From Saprospiraceae bacterium (GTDB lineage: Bacteria; Bacteroidota; Bacteroidia; Chitinophagales; Saprospiraceae): DNA of 64,000 nucleotides. This document shows, piece after piece, positions 36,257-47,251 of this stretch. Below the pieces are notes generated by a model. It did not search any database. It worked only from the letters and a program-made list of their open reading frames with translations, and was not told the origin of the DNA. How positions within the stretch are numbered: the first letter of the stretch is position 1; each line of letters starts with the position of its first letter. Where the stretch lies: positions 19,842 to 83,841 of the forward strand of contig JADKGD010000034.1 of NCBI GenBank assembly GCA_016717145.1, read 5' to 3'. A program made the translations under genes and the position numbers.

Positions 36257-39200
36257 ATGCTGATGCAACATAAAATTATTGGTTTATTTTTTCTGGTTTT
36301 TGGTATATTCAGTTGCAGAAACAATGAAAAAATCAAGGTACAAAATAATGTCCATATCGCCCTGATAGGCAATAATCTTTGTTCCCGTATGTTTGAATAC
36401 GACCACTTTGAAACAGAGTTGCACATGAGGTATCCTGAGTCTATGCTGTACATCAGAAATATGTGCGATCCTGGCAATACAACAGGATTCAGGCCGCATC
36501 CCGGTAGACTTGACCCCTGGGCATTCCCTGGCGCACAGGTTTTTCATCCTGACAAAATTTTTCCCTCTTACAGCGAAGGCCACTATGAATCACCGGACGA
36601 ATGGCTGACAAAACACAAAGCAGATATAATCCTGGGTTTTTTTGGCTATAATGAATCTTTTAAAGGAGCAACTGGTGTGGACAATTTTAAAGCTGAGCTT
36701 AGGGCTTTTATATCTCACACTAAATCACAACAATATAATAAAAATAGCACAACACAATTAGTCATGATTTCGCCAATTGCTTTTCAGGATTTATCTGCCG
36801 GCCGTGACTTGCCTGATGGTAAAAATATAAATAAAAACCTAAAGCTTTACACAGAAGCACTCTCCGAAGTTTGTCAAGAAACGAATACACTTTTTATAAA
36901 CATTTTTGATAAAACTTCCCATTGGTTTGACAGTAATGACATACTAACCATTGACGGTTCACAACTGAATGATGCCGGTTATAAAAAACTATCAGTTTTA
37001 CTTGCTGACGAGATATTTGGTAAAAATAAAGTCAACACTGCTATTGATGTAAAGCAGCTTGCTACAGCGGTCCACGAAAAAAACTGGATGTGGCACAATG
37101 ATATCAAAATACCCAACGGTGTACATGTATATGGACGCAGGTTCGAGCCATTTGGCCCTGATAATTATCCTGCCGAACTCGAAAAAATCAGGCAGATGAC
37201 TGCCATAAGGGATACTGCAATCTGGAAAGTCGCTATGGGTCAATCATACGATGTTGCAAAGGCCGATCAAATGACAAAAGTACTTCCTCCTGTTGCAACC
37301 AACTACACATCAGGTCAAGGCAAATATCTGTATGGCGAAGATGCTTTGCGTACGATGAAAATGGCTGCCGGTTTTAAAGTGGAACTTTTTGCATCAGAAA
37401 AAGAATTTCCTGACCTCGCCAATCCTGTACAGATATCCTTTGACAATAGAGGCAGGCTGTGGGTAGCGACAATGCCATCATACCCTCATTATAAGCCAGG
37501 CGATGCGAAACCAAATGATAAACTGCTTATCCTCGAAGATACAAATGGAGATGGGAAAGCCGATCAACAAAAAGTATTTGCGGAAGGTCTGCACTTGCCT
37601 ATTGGATTTGAGTTTGCACCTGAAGGCGTTTATGTCACCCAAAGTCCACACCTTAAATTATACACAGATACTGACGGCGATGATAAGGCGGACAAATCAG
37701 AAGTCATTTTGAGTGGTTTTGACGACCATGACACACACCACGCCATCAGTGCCTTTTGCGCCGATCCTTCAGGCGCCATTTATATGGCTGAAGGTGTCTT
37801 TACATTCCAATGTCGAGACTTCATATGGACCCGTAAATGCCACAAATGGCGGTTTCTTCCGATATAATCCAAGCCGAAACCACTTGGAGCGGACAGCACA
37901 ATTATCGATACCAAATCCCTGGGGCATTGCTTTTGACGCCTGGGGCCAACATATATTTGCGGAGACTTCAGGGCCTGATGTACGCTGGATGATGCCGGGG
38001 TCAATCAAACCTGTTTATGGCGTGGCATCTCCGATTTCACCAACTTTGGTAGAAGAAAAACACATGGTCAGACCTACCTCAGGTCTTGAATATGTCTATA
38101 GTTCTCACTTCCCCGCAGAGATGCAAGGGGACTTTTTGATCAATAATGTCATCGGATTTTTAGGCACCAAACAACATCAGCTTACCGATGATGGAACAGG
38201 CTTTAAAAGTATCCATAGACAAGATCTAATGCAAAGCAGTGACCCTAATTTTCGCCCCGTCGATATGGAGTTTGCACCAGATGGTTCTTTGTATATTGCA
38301 GACTGGCACAACATGCTCATCGGTCATATGCAGCACAATGCCCGTGATCCTTTGAGAGATCATGTCCATGGCAGGATCTACAGGGTAACATATCCTTCAA
38401 AATCGCTTGTCGCTCCAGCCAAGGTAGATGGTGCTTCCATTAATACATTGCTTGACAACTTAAGGTTGCCGGAATACAGAACAAGGTACAGGACAAGACG
38501 GGAGTTACGAGGCAGAAATGACAAAGAAGTACTGACAGCCCTCAATGCCTGGGTCAAAGATCTCGACAAAAATGATACTGCCTATGAGCATAATCTTCTC
38601 GAGGCATTGTGGGTCACCTGGGGACTTAATAAAGTAGATAAGGATGTATTGAATTCCTTGCTTGGCGCTAAAGATTTCAGGGCACGTGCCGCAGCTGTCA
38701 GAGCCTTAAGATACAATGGTCATCGGATCACCAATCAACTTGAATTACTTCAGAAAGCTGCGGCGGATGAACATGGACGTGTAAGGTTGGAAGCCATCGT
38801 AGCTGCGAGTTGGCTGGACAAAGAAGATGGCTTGAGCATCCTGAAAATTGCCAGTCTAAAACCGATGGATGTTTGGATGAAAGACACTTATGAAAGGGCA
38901 TTTGTTTATCTCAATGGTACATATAAACCAAAGGAAAATAGGGAAGAAATTCTGACTGATCCAAAATTTACAGCTGCTGAAAAAGAAATATTTAAAAAAG
39001 GTAAAGAAATATATCTTCGTGACGGTTTTTGCGCCACCTGCCATCAGAAAAACGGACTAGGATTGCAGTCATCAGGTTTTCCTCCGCTTTCCGGTTCAGA
39101 ATGGGTCAATCAAAATAGCGAAAGACTGATCAAACTTACACTAAAAGGTATGTATGGTCCTATCAAAGTCAAAGGTGCCAATTACCCGGGTCAGGTACCG

Positions 39201-39395
39201 ATGACGCCTTACGGAGGAATGCTTAAGGATGATGAAATCGCTGCTGTCTTATCTTATGTACGTAACAGTTTTGGTAATAAAACATCGTTTGTACTACCAG
39301 AAGAAGTAAAAGTCATCAGAGAAAAAATCAAAAATAAAAAAGGATTTTACACTTCTGAAGAACTCCTAAAAGATCATCCCCATGAAAAAAAATAA
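36257..39395 (+). CDS. SGNH-like plus membrane-bound dehydrogenase plus cytochrome c protein (frameshifted)
   Basis: One gene of about 1,045 residues. It has a lipoprotein-like signal (FGIFSCRNN) and an N-terminal SGNH/GDSL-like region (VHIALIGNNLCSRM...DILTIDGSQLNDAGYKKL). A seven-bladed PVC-type dehydrogenase domain follows (FDNRGRLWVATMPSYPHY; EFAPDGSLYIADWHNMLIGH), then HEAT-like repeats and a C-terminal cytochrome c (FCATCHQKNG; Met in VPMTPYGG). The frame breaks near 37802: one T is missing before ACATTCC, and the second half continues LHSNVETSYGPVNATNGGFFRYN. It overlaps thuA by 14 bases. Such fusions act on sugars or related alcohols in the periplasm; substrate unknown. Confidence 0.82.
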
Positions 39396-40365
39396 TTGGT
39401 ACAATGGAATGATTGGCATTATATCTTGTTTGTTGGTAATGACCATTACAAATGCCTGTAGTCATAAGCTTAATTTACATACAAAACATATCGTTTTTAT
39501 CTCCGGAGAAGAAGAATATCGATCTGAAGAATCATTACCCATGATCGCAAAAATCCTGCAAAGAGAAACAGGAGCAAAAGTTTCCTTTTGTTTTTCTGTA
39601 GACTCTGCCGGATACATCGATCCCAACAATACAAAACATATCTCCGGTCTTGACAAGTTAACATCTGCTGATCTTGTGGTCATGTTTTGCCGATTCAGAG
39701 CCTTACCGCCAGATGAACTGTCTTACATTACAGACTATGTCGCATCAGGAAAACCCATCATCGGACTCAGAACGAGCACACATTCGTTTTTATATAAAGA
39801 TAATCCTTCCCTCGAACCAATGAATAATGAATGGCCAACAAAAGTCTTCGGACAGCAATGGATCACCCATCACGGTCATTTTGATGATGGCAAAAATCCT
39901 TTGACATCCGTATCACTGATCAGCAATAAAAAACATGCCATACTGAGCGGTGTTCAAGCATTTGATGCCTATTCATGGCTTTATCATGTTGATGGTGGCG
40001 ACTGGAAACTGAATGGTGATTGTTATACCCTACTCAATGGTCGGGCCCTTAAATCCAATCACGAAGCGGAAGGACAACTCGCAAAATTTCCGCTTACCAA
40101 TCCCGTGGCATGGACTAAGACATATACAGGCTCAAGCGGCAAAAAGGCAAAAATTTTTTTTACTACCCTGGGACATCCCTACGATTTCAGAGATGCGTCA
40201 ATGCGTAAGCTTTTGCTCAATGGCATATATTGGGCATTGGATGCGGAAAAACAGATACCAATGGATGGCGTGAAAGCAGAGCCTGTCACAATGTATGAAC
40301 CAAGTAATAGTGGCTTTGGAGATAGATACAGGAAAGGTGTACGTCCTGAAGATGTATTTAGGTAG
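39382..40365 (+). CDS. ThuA-domain lipoprotein
   Basis: ThuA-like proteins have a class I glutamine-amidotransferase-like fold and occur with sugar-oxidising dehydrogenases. The 327-residue product has a lipoprotein signal (ITNACSHK) and the ThuA core: HIVFISGEEEYRSEESLPM, DLVVMFCRFRALPPDELSYI, GKPIIGLRTSTHSF and THHGHFDDGKN. The C-terminus (KIFFTTLGHPYDFRDASMRKLLLNGIYWAL) is also typical. It is translated with a short overlap with the dehydrogenase-cytochrome gene, so the two work together, probably in keto-sugar metabolism. Confidence 0.88.
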   Translation: MKKNNWYNGMIGIISCLLVMTITNACSHKLNLHTKHIVFISGEEEYRSEESLPMIAKILQRETGAKVSFCFSVDSAGYIDPNNTKHISGLDKLTSADLVVMFCRFRALPPDELSYITDYVASGKPIIGLRTSTHSFLYKDNPSLEPMNNEWPTKVFGQQWITHHGHFDDGKNPLTSVSLISNKKHAILSGVQAFDAYSWLYHVDGGDWKLNGDCYTLLNGRALKSNHEAEGQLAKFPLTNPVAWTKTYTGSSGKKAKIFFTTLGHPYDFRDASMRKLLLNGIYWALDAEKQIPMDGVKAEPVTMYEPSNSGFGDRYRKGVRPEDVFR

Positions 40366-40582
40366 AGGGAAATTTGGAGCATAGCTCATTTGTTTTGTAC
40401 ATCATTTTTTTGGAAATTTGGTAAATTTTTTTATCTTTCACAGCTTATTACATTTGGTAACATGAGCTGGGAGCTAAGGTTTATCGGGACATTTGTCTGA
40501 AATGTGAAAAATCATGACAAAAAAAAATTGATTTTTCATCAAACTGAGCTTAACTGAGTAAATTTGCACAAAAATAGTCAAT

Positions 40583-41449
40583 ATGGCATCTGGAATCTTT
40601 GCAGTTTTGGACGACATTGCCGTCCTGATGGATGATGTGGTGATGATGAGCAAGCTGGCAACCAAAAAGACTGCCGGCATTCTTGGTGATGATTTGGCTG
40701 TCAATGCTGAAAAGGCAACCGGGTTTGTTGCTTCCAAAGAATTGCCGGTGTTATGGGCGATCACAAAAGGTTCTTTTATCAATAAGCTCATTATCCTGCC
40801 TGCGGTTTTTATTTTGAGTTATTTTCTTCCGGTTGCAATTAAATTTACATTGGTGATCGGTGGGCTGTACCTGGCTTATGAAGGTGTTCATAAGATTTTC
40901 GAATCACTTTTTCATAAAAAAGAAGAAAAAAGTAAAGCAGATCCGGACTACAATGTGGAAATCTCAACCAATGAACAAGTAAAAATTAAGTCAGCCATAA
41001 CCACAGATTTTATTCTATCGGTAGAAATAGTGATTATAGCTATGGGTACCGTTTTGGATAAGAGCCTTCCTATTCAGATTATGACCGTCAGTTTTGTAGC
41101 ACTTTTAGCCACTGTAGGGGTTTATGGACTGGTGGCACTTATAGTACGCTTGGATGATTTTGGGCTCATGCTGATCAGCAAGTCCAAAGGCAATAAACTT
41201 TTGGTAGCCCTGGGAAATGGTTTTATTCGTTTATTACCCATCATCATCAGATTTTTAAGTGTAGTGGGTACCATTGCCTTGATATTGGTGGCGGGTGGTA
41301 TTTTTATGCACAATATTGAGTCTGTACATCACATAATGCCAACATCATGGCCATCCATCCTTTCAGAATTTGCAGTCGGTTTACTCGGTGGAATCATGGC
41401 TTTTATGGTGATAACAGGCATAATTGCCATCTTTAAAAAAATTAAGTGA
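40583..41449 (+). CDS. DUF808 (YedI-like) membrane protein
   Basis: A 288-residue integral membrane protein of the DUF808 family. The N-terminal half, ASGIFAVLDDIAVLMDDV followed by KKTAGILGDDLAVNAEKATGF, is the family signature. About six to eight helices follow, with a charged cytoplasmic loop (HKKEEKSKADPDY). Function unknown. A TAAATTTG -7-like element lies at 40559-40566, 16 bases before the start. Confidence 0.88.
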   Translation: MASGIFAVLDDIAVLMDDVVMMSKLATKKTAGILGDDLAVNAEKATGFVASKELPVLWAITKGSFINKLIILPAVFILSYFLPVAIKFTLVIGGLYLAYEGVHKIFESLFHKKEEKSKADPDYNVEISTNEQVKIKSAITTDFILSVEIVIIAMGTVLDKSLPIQIMTVSFVALLATVGVYGLVALIVRLDDFGLMLISKSKGNKLLVALGNGFIRLLPIIIRFLSVVGTIALILVAGGIFMHNIESVHHIMPTSWPSILSEFAVGLLGGIMAFMVITGIIAIFKKIK

Positions 41450-41697
41450 GCTTATTGAACCTATGAATTTAGGGATTATGTTGGTGAAGTGCATACGTAC
41501 TTGATACAGGCTTTCGATACGTACTGGAATATATTTGTAGCATTATTTAATTCCTTAAATGTATATATATGCATTCAAGACATTTTTTAATTATAAATTG
41601 GTAAAAAACTGAAAATGTAGATTATATTCCAAATTAGTGGCAATATTATCGGATTCTATTCCGAATATGTTGTATTTTTGCAACAAATTTTGCCAGA

Positions 41698-42822
41698 ATG
41701 ATCAAAAGATTCTTAGAAAAATTAATAATAGACCAACTTTTTAGAAATAAAGTAATCTTGCTCTTGGGAGCAAGGCAAACAGGAAAAACTACCCTCCTTA
41801 AACAAATTGCAAAACAGTATGATGCCGTTTTATGGCTCAATGGAGATGAATACGATATACAAGAACGATTCAAAAACCCTACATCAACACAATTAAAAGC
41901 ATTAATAGGTCGTCATAAAATGGTGATTATTGATGAAGCTCAACGGATTGAGAATATCGGTTTAAGTTTAAAAATAATCCACGATACGTATCCTGAGATT
42001 CAGTTGATAGCCACGGGTTCCTCATCTTTTGAACTGAGAAATAAGACTAATGAGCCATTGACTGGCAGAAAATTTGAATATCAGTTGTTCCCAATTTCTT
42101 ATGCAGAATTGATCAATCATCATAGCGAGTTGACAGAAAGCCGCCATTTGAAAACCCGAATAGTTTTTGGATCATACCCAGAAATCATCAACAATGAAGG
42201 TAATGAAATAGAAATTTTAAAGTCACTGGCTGACAGCTATCTTTTTAGAGATATTTTAATGCTGGATACCATTAAAAAGCCCGAAAAATTAGTTAAGTTA
42301 TTGCAAGCTTTGGCTTTTCAAATTGGGTCGGAAGTTTCTTACAATGAAATTGCAAATGTAATTGGTTTAGACAGTAAGACAGTGGAAACCTATATCGATT
42401 TATTAGAAAAATCATTCATCATTTTCAAACTAAACTCTTTCAATAGAGATTTACGAACTGAATTAAAAATGGGTAAAAAAATCTATTTTTGTGATAATGG
42501 CATTCGGAATGCTTTGATTTCTAATTTTCAGTTGATTGAGTCCAGGCAAGATGCCGGCGCCCTGTTTGAAAACTATTTGGTAGCAGAAAGATTGAAGGTC
42601 AACCAATACAATAAAAACTATGCTAATATATTTTTTTGGCGCACAAAAGAACAACAGGAAATAGATTTTATTGAAGATAGAGATGGTCAAATTGATGCCT
42701 ATGAATTCAAGTGGAACGAAAAGAAGGTGGTTAGATTTACCAAAACATTTACTGATGCTTATCCGGATGCACACACAAAAATAATAACACCACAAAATAT
42801 AGACACTTTTCTATCTAAGTAA
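41698..42822 (+). CDS. AAA-family ATPase with DUF4143 domain
   Basis: The 374-residue protein has an N-terminal P-loop (LLLGARQTGKTTLLK, residues 22-36), Walker B (MVIIDEAQRI), sensor (ATGSSSFEL) and arginine (GSYPEI) motifs. The C-terminal DUF4143 domain ends in a PD-(D/E)xK-like nuclease pattern (EIDFIEDRDGQIDAYEFKWN). This family is very common in mobile and accessory DNA of Bacteroidota; its role is not established. No partner gene is nearby. Confidence 0.88.
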   Translation: MIKRFLEKLIIDQLFRNKVILLLGARQTGKTTLLKQIAKQYDAVLWLNGDEYDIQERFKNPTSTQLKALIGRHKMVIIDEAQRIENIGLSLKIIHDTYPEIQLIATGSSSFELRNKTNEPLTGRKFEYQLFPISYAELINHHSELTESRHLKTRIVFGSYPEIINNEGNEIEILKSLADSYLFRDILMLDTIKKPEKLVKLLQALAFQIGSEVSYNEIANVIGLDSKTVETYIDLLEKSFIIFKLNSFNRDLRTELKMGKKIYFCDNGIRNALISNFQLIESRQDAGALFENYLVAERLKVNQYNKNYANIFFWRTKEQQEIDFIEDRDGQIDAYEFKWNEKKVVRFTKTFTDAYPDAHTKIITPQNIDTFLSK

Positions 42823-42895
42823 CTGGCATTTGTAATTTTAACGAAAATTCTGCATTTATTTATTATGATTTCATGCGAAAATATCAGTTTTCACC

Positions 42896-44703
42896 CTAAA
42901 ACAACACCACTCCTACCTGCCAACCGATCCACATTTTGTGTTTGTAAGTTCCGCTATCACCATCATAAGCAGAATTTTTGACAAGAGAGGCTACATGACC
43001 GTTGATGACTGAAGTAGGATCATACCAGAAGTGATTGAGTGTAAGACCTGTCCTGATACCAAACTTTTTGGCTGGTTGCCAGGATATGCCGATCATGAGT
43101 TGATTGTACATATTGAAATTCCATTTTATAAAGTTATCTACATCATGTGTATTCCTTACTGTCGCATCTGCTTCGAAATTCAGCTTTTTATTGATAGGCA
43201 GTGAGGTAGCAAGTCCCAAACCTGCCTGAACAAACCTGTAATCTTTGTCTCTGGTATTAAAGCCCCCAAAATAGTGCATATGCAAAGGCGCCCATCCTGA
43301 GCGGAATCCAAGATGCATAGTCCCCAATTCATTGTAAGACAATTCTGCTTTGTGATAACCATCTTTGACATAATTGACGAGTCCGATGGCCAGTCCTTTT
43401 TTGATGTGATTGGCCTTATTGAAGATACCGATCTGCAGTCCTTCGAGTGTGTCGCATGTATTGATAAGGCCTGAAATCTGTACACCTTTGATATTGGCTG
43501 CTTTATTGTACAAACCAGCTACCTGAAGATATGTAGAGGAGCTGTCCACGATATTGGTAAATCCGCTGATTTGTCCTCCGGTTACTTTTACAGCTCTGTT
43601 ATATAACCCGCCGACCTGCAAACCTCTTAGCGTATGGTTTTTTGATACACACCGGATATCTGTATGCCGTCGGTAATGCTGTCGTTATTATTGACTACGC
43701 CTGATATTTGTACCCCTTTGACGTTGCCTTTGACCGCATTGAGTACACCGCTGATCTGGGTGCCGGACACATTTCCTGACACAGCATTGACTACTCCCGC
43801 TATTTGCACACCGTACACATCTCCGTCGTCGTAATTATATACCCCCCCGAGCTCTACACCATTGAGCCCTTTGGAATTACCCCCGATGATGTTGATTGAC
43901 AAGGTGTTTCGGGTGTGAAAAGAAAGCAATTTATTGGTACTGATCGGTGGTATTAGAGAAATGGAAAAACTATTGAAGATCGTATCATTAATATTGATCA
44001 GATTGACATTTTTCTTTTTCATTTTTTCCCAGAAGCTTTCATTGTACGTACTTTTTTTTATCGATAGCGCCTCTGGTATTCTGTCGTTGTTTAATGAACC
44101 TAACCATACTTCTTTTTTGCTCAATGAGTCAAACTCAGATATCCTGACTCTCGGAAAAGACCGTAATTTAATACGAAGGGTTTGTCTTTCCGAAGTGACT
44201 ATGACCAGGGAAGTATCTACATAATTGGCTTTGGCAACATTGATTCTGACCTGTCTGATATCAGATGGCAGATTGAAAGCAAATCTCCCTTTACTATCTG
44301 AATTGACGAGAATTTTATGCTTTTTGACATAAACACTGGCGTCACTGACGGGTTCATCGGATTGAGGATTGGTGATCGTGCCACTGATACTTAATGATTG
44401 AGAACCTGAAGATTTAATGATCAGGTATTTTTCTTTTACGATGATCGTGATATTTAGTTCACTTTCGAGCATAGGAATGACATTTCTAAGTGCTGTTTTA
44501 GTGACCTGAATACTTATTTTACGGTCATCTTCAAACTCACTGTACGAAAATATTACACCTGCCTGTTGCTGTATATCTTTAAAGACAAGCCGGGCTGGTT
44601 TATTGACATGATTGAGCGTTAACTCTGTATTGAGTATGGACTGACTAGACGCTATGTTCACCCATGCCAAAGCCCATATTGTGATGATACTTCTTATTGA
44701 CAT
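42896..44703 (-). CDS. STN-domain protein of a FecR/ECF locus with repeat-rich barrel part (frameshifted)
   Basis: The N-terminus has a signal peptide and an STN (secretin/TonB short) domain (KPARLVFKDIQQQAGVIFSYSEFEDDRKISIQV, extracts), followed by a carboxypeptidase-regulatory-like beta-sandwich (SISGTITNPQSDEPVSDASVYV). The second half is a tandem run of about 20-residue units with the pattern GVQISGVxNxxxG (about ten units), then a beta-rich tail. The frame breaks near 43635; restoring one A in a 6-A run joins YQKNHTLRGLQVGG. Located after the sigma and FecR genes with a 10-base overlap, it is the signal-receiving outer-membrane component. Ligand unknown. Confidence 0.7.
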
Positions 44704-45632
44704 GGTTTTCCTTCGATTTTATAGTGATGGTCCTCAAATTGGTACTTAAACCCCAAAGTCTCCGTGATTACTGTGATAATGGTCGCTACTTCTTCATCAA
44801 AAAACTGGGTAGTAATCTTACAATCACCAATACTTTCCGGCATCAACCGGATGTCGATGTCGTATGTTTCTTCCAGTAAAGCAACAGCATCGGCCAATCG
44901 GGTATCCTTAAAATCAAATTTGACTGTTTTGCTGTCTATATCTGTGATGATTTTCTTTTGGGACCTGATGTACCAGGCTTTTTCGCCTGCTTTGATGATG
45001 ATTTCACTGCCATGTTCGTCATAAAGACGCACAATGCCTTCATTGACCACTACATAAACCGTATCTGATTTCGGCTGACTTTCCACCGTAAATACCGTGC
45101 CCAAATCTTCTATATAAACGCCATCTGACTCTATGATAAACGGAAGTGCTGCATTATGCGTCACAGTAAATGCTGCCTTGCCTGACAGCTTGAGTTGACG
45201 GCTATTTTTACCAAAACCTTCTCCAAAGGTGATACGGCTGTTTCTATCGAGTGTAATTTCACTTTTGTCGTTCAGTATTTTGTGTATCGCTTCTTTTTCG
45301 GCATACATTTCTGAAGGTATTTCCTGTCTCTTCATCAAAAACATTACGGCTACCAATCCAACCAAAAAAATTGCAGCCAAACCATACATCCAATAAGGAT
45401 TTGATTTTTTTGCCACCTTATTGCTGAAAGTCAGCCATGCCTTTTGTTTATCAGGTGATGAGATTTTTTTGTCGTACACCCTCAGATATGTTTGCTCCAT
45501 ATTGTTGAAATACTGCTGATTTTGTGGAGATGCTGCTTTCCAGGCTTCCATTTGGACGGCTTCTTCAGGACTGGCTTCTCCGCAAAGATATTTTACGATA
45601 AAATCGTCGTTAATTGGATGTTGTGTATTCAT
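44694..45632 (-). CDS. FecR-family anti-sigma factor
   Basis: The 312-residue membrane protein has a cytoplasmic N-terminal anti-sigma part (DDFIVKYLCGEASPEEAVQMEAW), a transmembrane helix (YGLAAIFLVGLVAVMFLM, residues 84-101), a periplasmic FecR domain (ITLDRNSRITFGEGFGKNSRQLKLSGKAAFTV, extracts) and a C-terminal DUF4974 region with DTRLADAVALLEETYDIDI. It overlaps the sigma gene by 4 bases and the STN gene by 10. It transmits surface signals to the ECF sigma factor. Confidence 0.92.
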   Translation of the reverse strand: MNTQHPINDDFIVKYLCGEASPEEAVQMEAWKAASPQNQQYFNNMEQTYLRVYDKKISSPDKQKAWLTFSNKVAKKSNPYWMYGLAAIFLVGLVAVMFLMKRQEIPSEMYAEKEAIHKILNDKSEITLDRNSRITFGEGFGKNSRQLKLSGKAAFTVTHNAALPFIIESDGVYIEDLGTVFTVESQPKSDTVYVVVNEGIVRLYDEHGSEIIIKAGEKAWYIRSQKKIITDIDSKTVKFDFKDTRLADAVALLEETYDIDIRLMPESIGDCKITTQFFDEEVATIITVITETLGFKYQFEDHHYKIEGKPCQ

Positions 45633-46195
45633 AACAGATGGCTTAAGAGAATGAAAACAATGATATGGATATACTCAGACAAAGCGACTCTCATTGTTTT
45701 CAGTGCTTTACCCATTTGATTTTCGATGGTTTTGGGAGATAATTTTAAGCTTTCAGCTATTTCATGGTATCTCAAACCATCATATCTGCTCATGGCAAAT
45801 ATCTTTCTGCATTGTTCAGGCAGAGACTGTATCGCCGCCGCTATTTTTTCTGCTACTTCCTGATAGATCATGGTATCGCCGTAAGCATGGTGATCGTCTG
45901 CTGGCTTGGATTGTACATATTTTTGGGCTACTTTATCGTGTTTGATTTTATTCAGACATTTGAAGTATACACCTTTGTACAGAAATGCCTGCATAGAAGT
46001 GTGGATCACCAGTTTGTGACGGTCATGCCATAAGTCCAAAAATACGGTCTGTACGATGTCTTCGGCTTCATCCTGATCAGCGACCATGGTCTGACAATAT
46101 CGGTACATACCATCATAGTGATCAGCAAACAACTGTTCAAAAGTGGCCTTATCTACCGATTTTGCCGGCTGCAATGGTATTACTTTTTTGTTCAT
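45629..46195 (-). CDS. ECF sigma factor (FecI/RpoE-like, Bacteroidota type)
   Basis: Sigma region 2 (FEQLFADHYDGMYRYCQTMVADQDEAEDIVQTVFLDLWHDR, extracts) and region 4 (LPEQCRKIFAMSRYDGLRYHEIAESLKLSPKTIENQMGKALKTMR, extracts) are complete. A start at the ATG near 46195 (MNKKVIPLQ) fits better than the ATG at 46315, whose extra 40 residues look like upstream untranslated DNA. It is followed by fecR and the STN gene, the standard surface-signalling arrangement. Targets probably include the adjacent TonB-receptor locus, which is inference. Confidence 0.9.
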   Translation of the reverse strand: MNKKVIPLQPAKSVDKATFEQLFADHYDGMYRYCQTMVADQDEAEDIVQTVFLDLWHDRHKLVIHTSMQAFLYKGVYFKCLNKIKHDKVAQKYVQSKPADDHHAYGDTMIYQEVAEKIAAAIQSLPEQCRKIFAMSRYDGLRYHEIAESLKLSPKTIENQMGKALKTMRVALSEYIHIIVFILLSHLL

Positions 46196-46324
46196 GTCCT
46201 TTAGGTTAACACTGCTGCTGAAAGGTATGTTTTTATATTTTGATGGGTTTCCCGTATTAACACTATCCACAGCGTTTGACGATAGTGCAAATATGGGCAT
46301 TATTATACTATTCATTGCCTAAGT

Positions 46325-47044
46325 TTAATTACAACTTTTTATCCTGCCTATACCACTTATTTTGGTAGTAATGACAGGATTTCCTTTATAACAGATCGTA
46401 CCGTTTCCGTCTATGCTAACATTCAGCTCATCACTTACATGTACGTTCGCAGTAGCATTTCCGTCTATGTTTATGGTACTGATTTTTGCTTCCAAATCAT
46501 GTCCATATATGCTACTGTTGCCATCTACTTTTATACGCAATTCTTTAGTCATACCTTTAAGGTCAGCCTTTGCATTCCCATTTATATCTAAGTTCAACAA
46601 TTCCAAAGACTGAATACTGAAATACAGAGACGCATTGCCATCTACCTGACAATAGAATGAGGAAGCGATATTGTTTAGTCCTGATTCAGTTGCTACTTTT
46701 ACATTTCCATTGATACTTAGTTCCTTCAGACCTGGTACTGTCATGACAATTTTTACATCACTGCGTTTGACATTGCAAAAGTTTTTGATCCTGACTTTCC
46801 ATATATCATCGCTTACCGAAGATCTGCTTTCGAGATCAGCGATCAGATCTTTTCTGGCTTCAATGGTTACTTTTTGCACATCTCCTTTTTGCAAAATAAC
46901 CTCTGCAGACATGTCGATATCTAATTTGTGAAACGTCCGGAGATCGAGCTCTTTGGTGATCACTTCACCATCAAAACAATCAAAGACATCTGTATCACAA
47001 CTAAGTAACGTGCTGAATACCAGCATTAAAATCAAATTTTTCAT
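46325..47044 (-). CDS. DUF2807 (head GIN domain) lipoprotein
   Basis: A 239-residue lipoprotein (LVFSTLLSCDTD) with a DUF2807 beta-helix: FHKLDIDMSAEVILQKGDVQKVTIEA, then repeats of the form LxINGNVKV, CQVDGNASLYF, LDINGNAKADL, IKVDGNSSIYG, INIDGNATANV and VSIDGNGTICY. These repeats form a right-handed parallel helix; the family is called auto-transporter-adhesin-like but has no proven role. It sits between the sigma gene and the TonB receptor on the same strand. Confidence 0.85.
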   Translation of the reverse strand: MKNLILMLVFSTLLSCDTDVFDCFDGEVITKELDLRTFHKLDIDMSAEVILQKGDVQKVTIEARKDLIADLESRSSVSDDIWKVRIKNFCNVKRSDVKIVMTVPGLKELSINGNVKVATESGLNNIASSFYCQVDGNASLYFSIQSLELLNLDINGNAKADLKGMTKELRIKVDGNSSIYGHDLEAKISTINIDGNATANVHVSDELNVSIDGNGTICYKGNPVITTKISGIGRIKSCN

Positions 47045-47251
47045 CTGTTTATTTTTATTTGTTTTTTAATGGTCAGATGGAATCTTTGATAAAAAATAAT
47101 CATTGTGGTTTGTATAATAAACCGTTACTTCTTAGGTCGATTTCATATTCTATTCATCAAAAATTCAAACTACACACCATGTCCAACCGTGCATCATTCC
47201 ATTCATTCGTTATTCCAATGATTCGTAATTCGTCATTCCAATCGTTCATCA

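Noticed and set aside
40528..40542. FNR-like TTGAT-N5-ATCAA palindrome before the DUF808 gene
   Set aside because: Spacer is five rather than four bases, there is no link to N-oxide genes, and the box differs from the TTATG-N8-CATAA motif.
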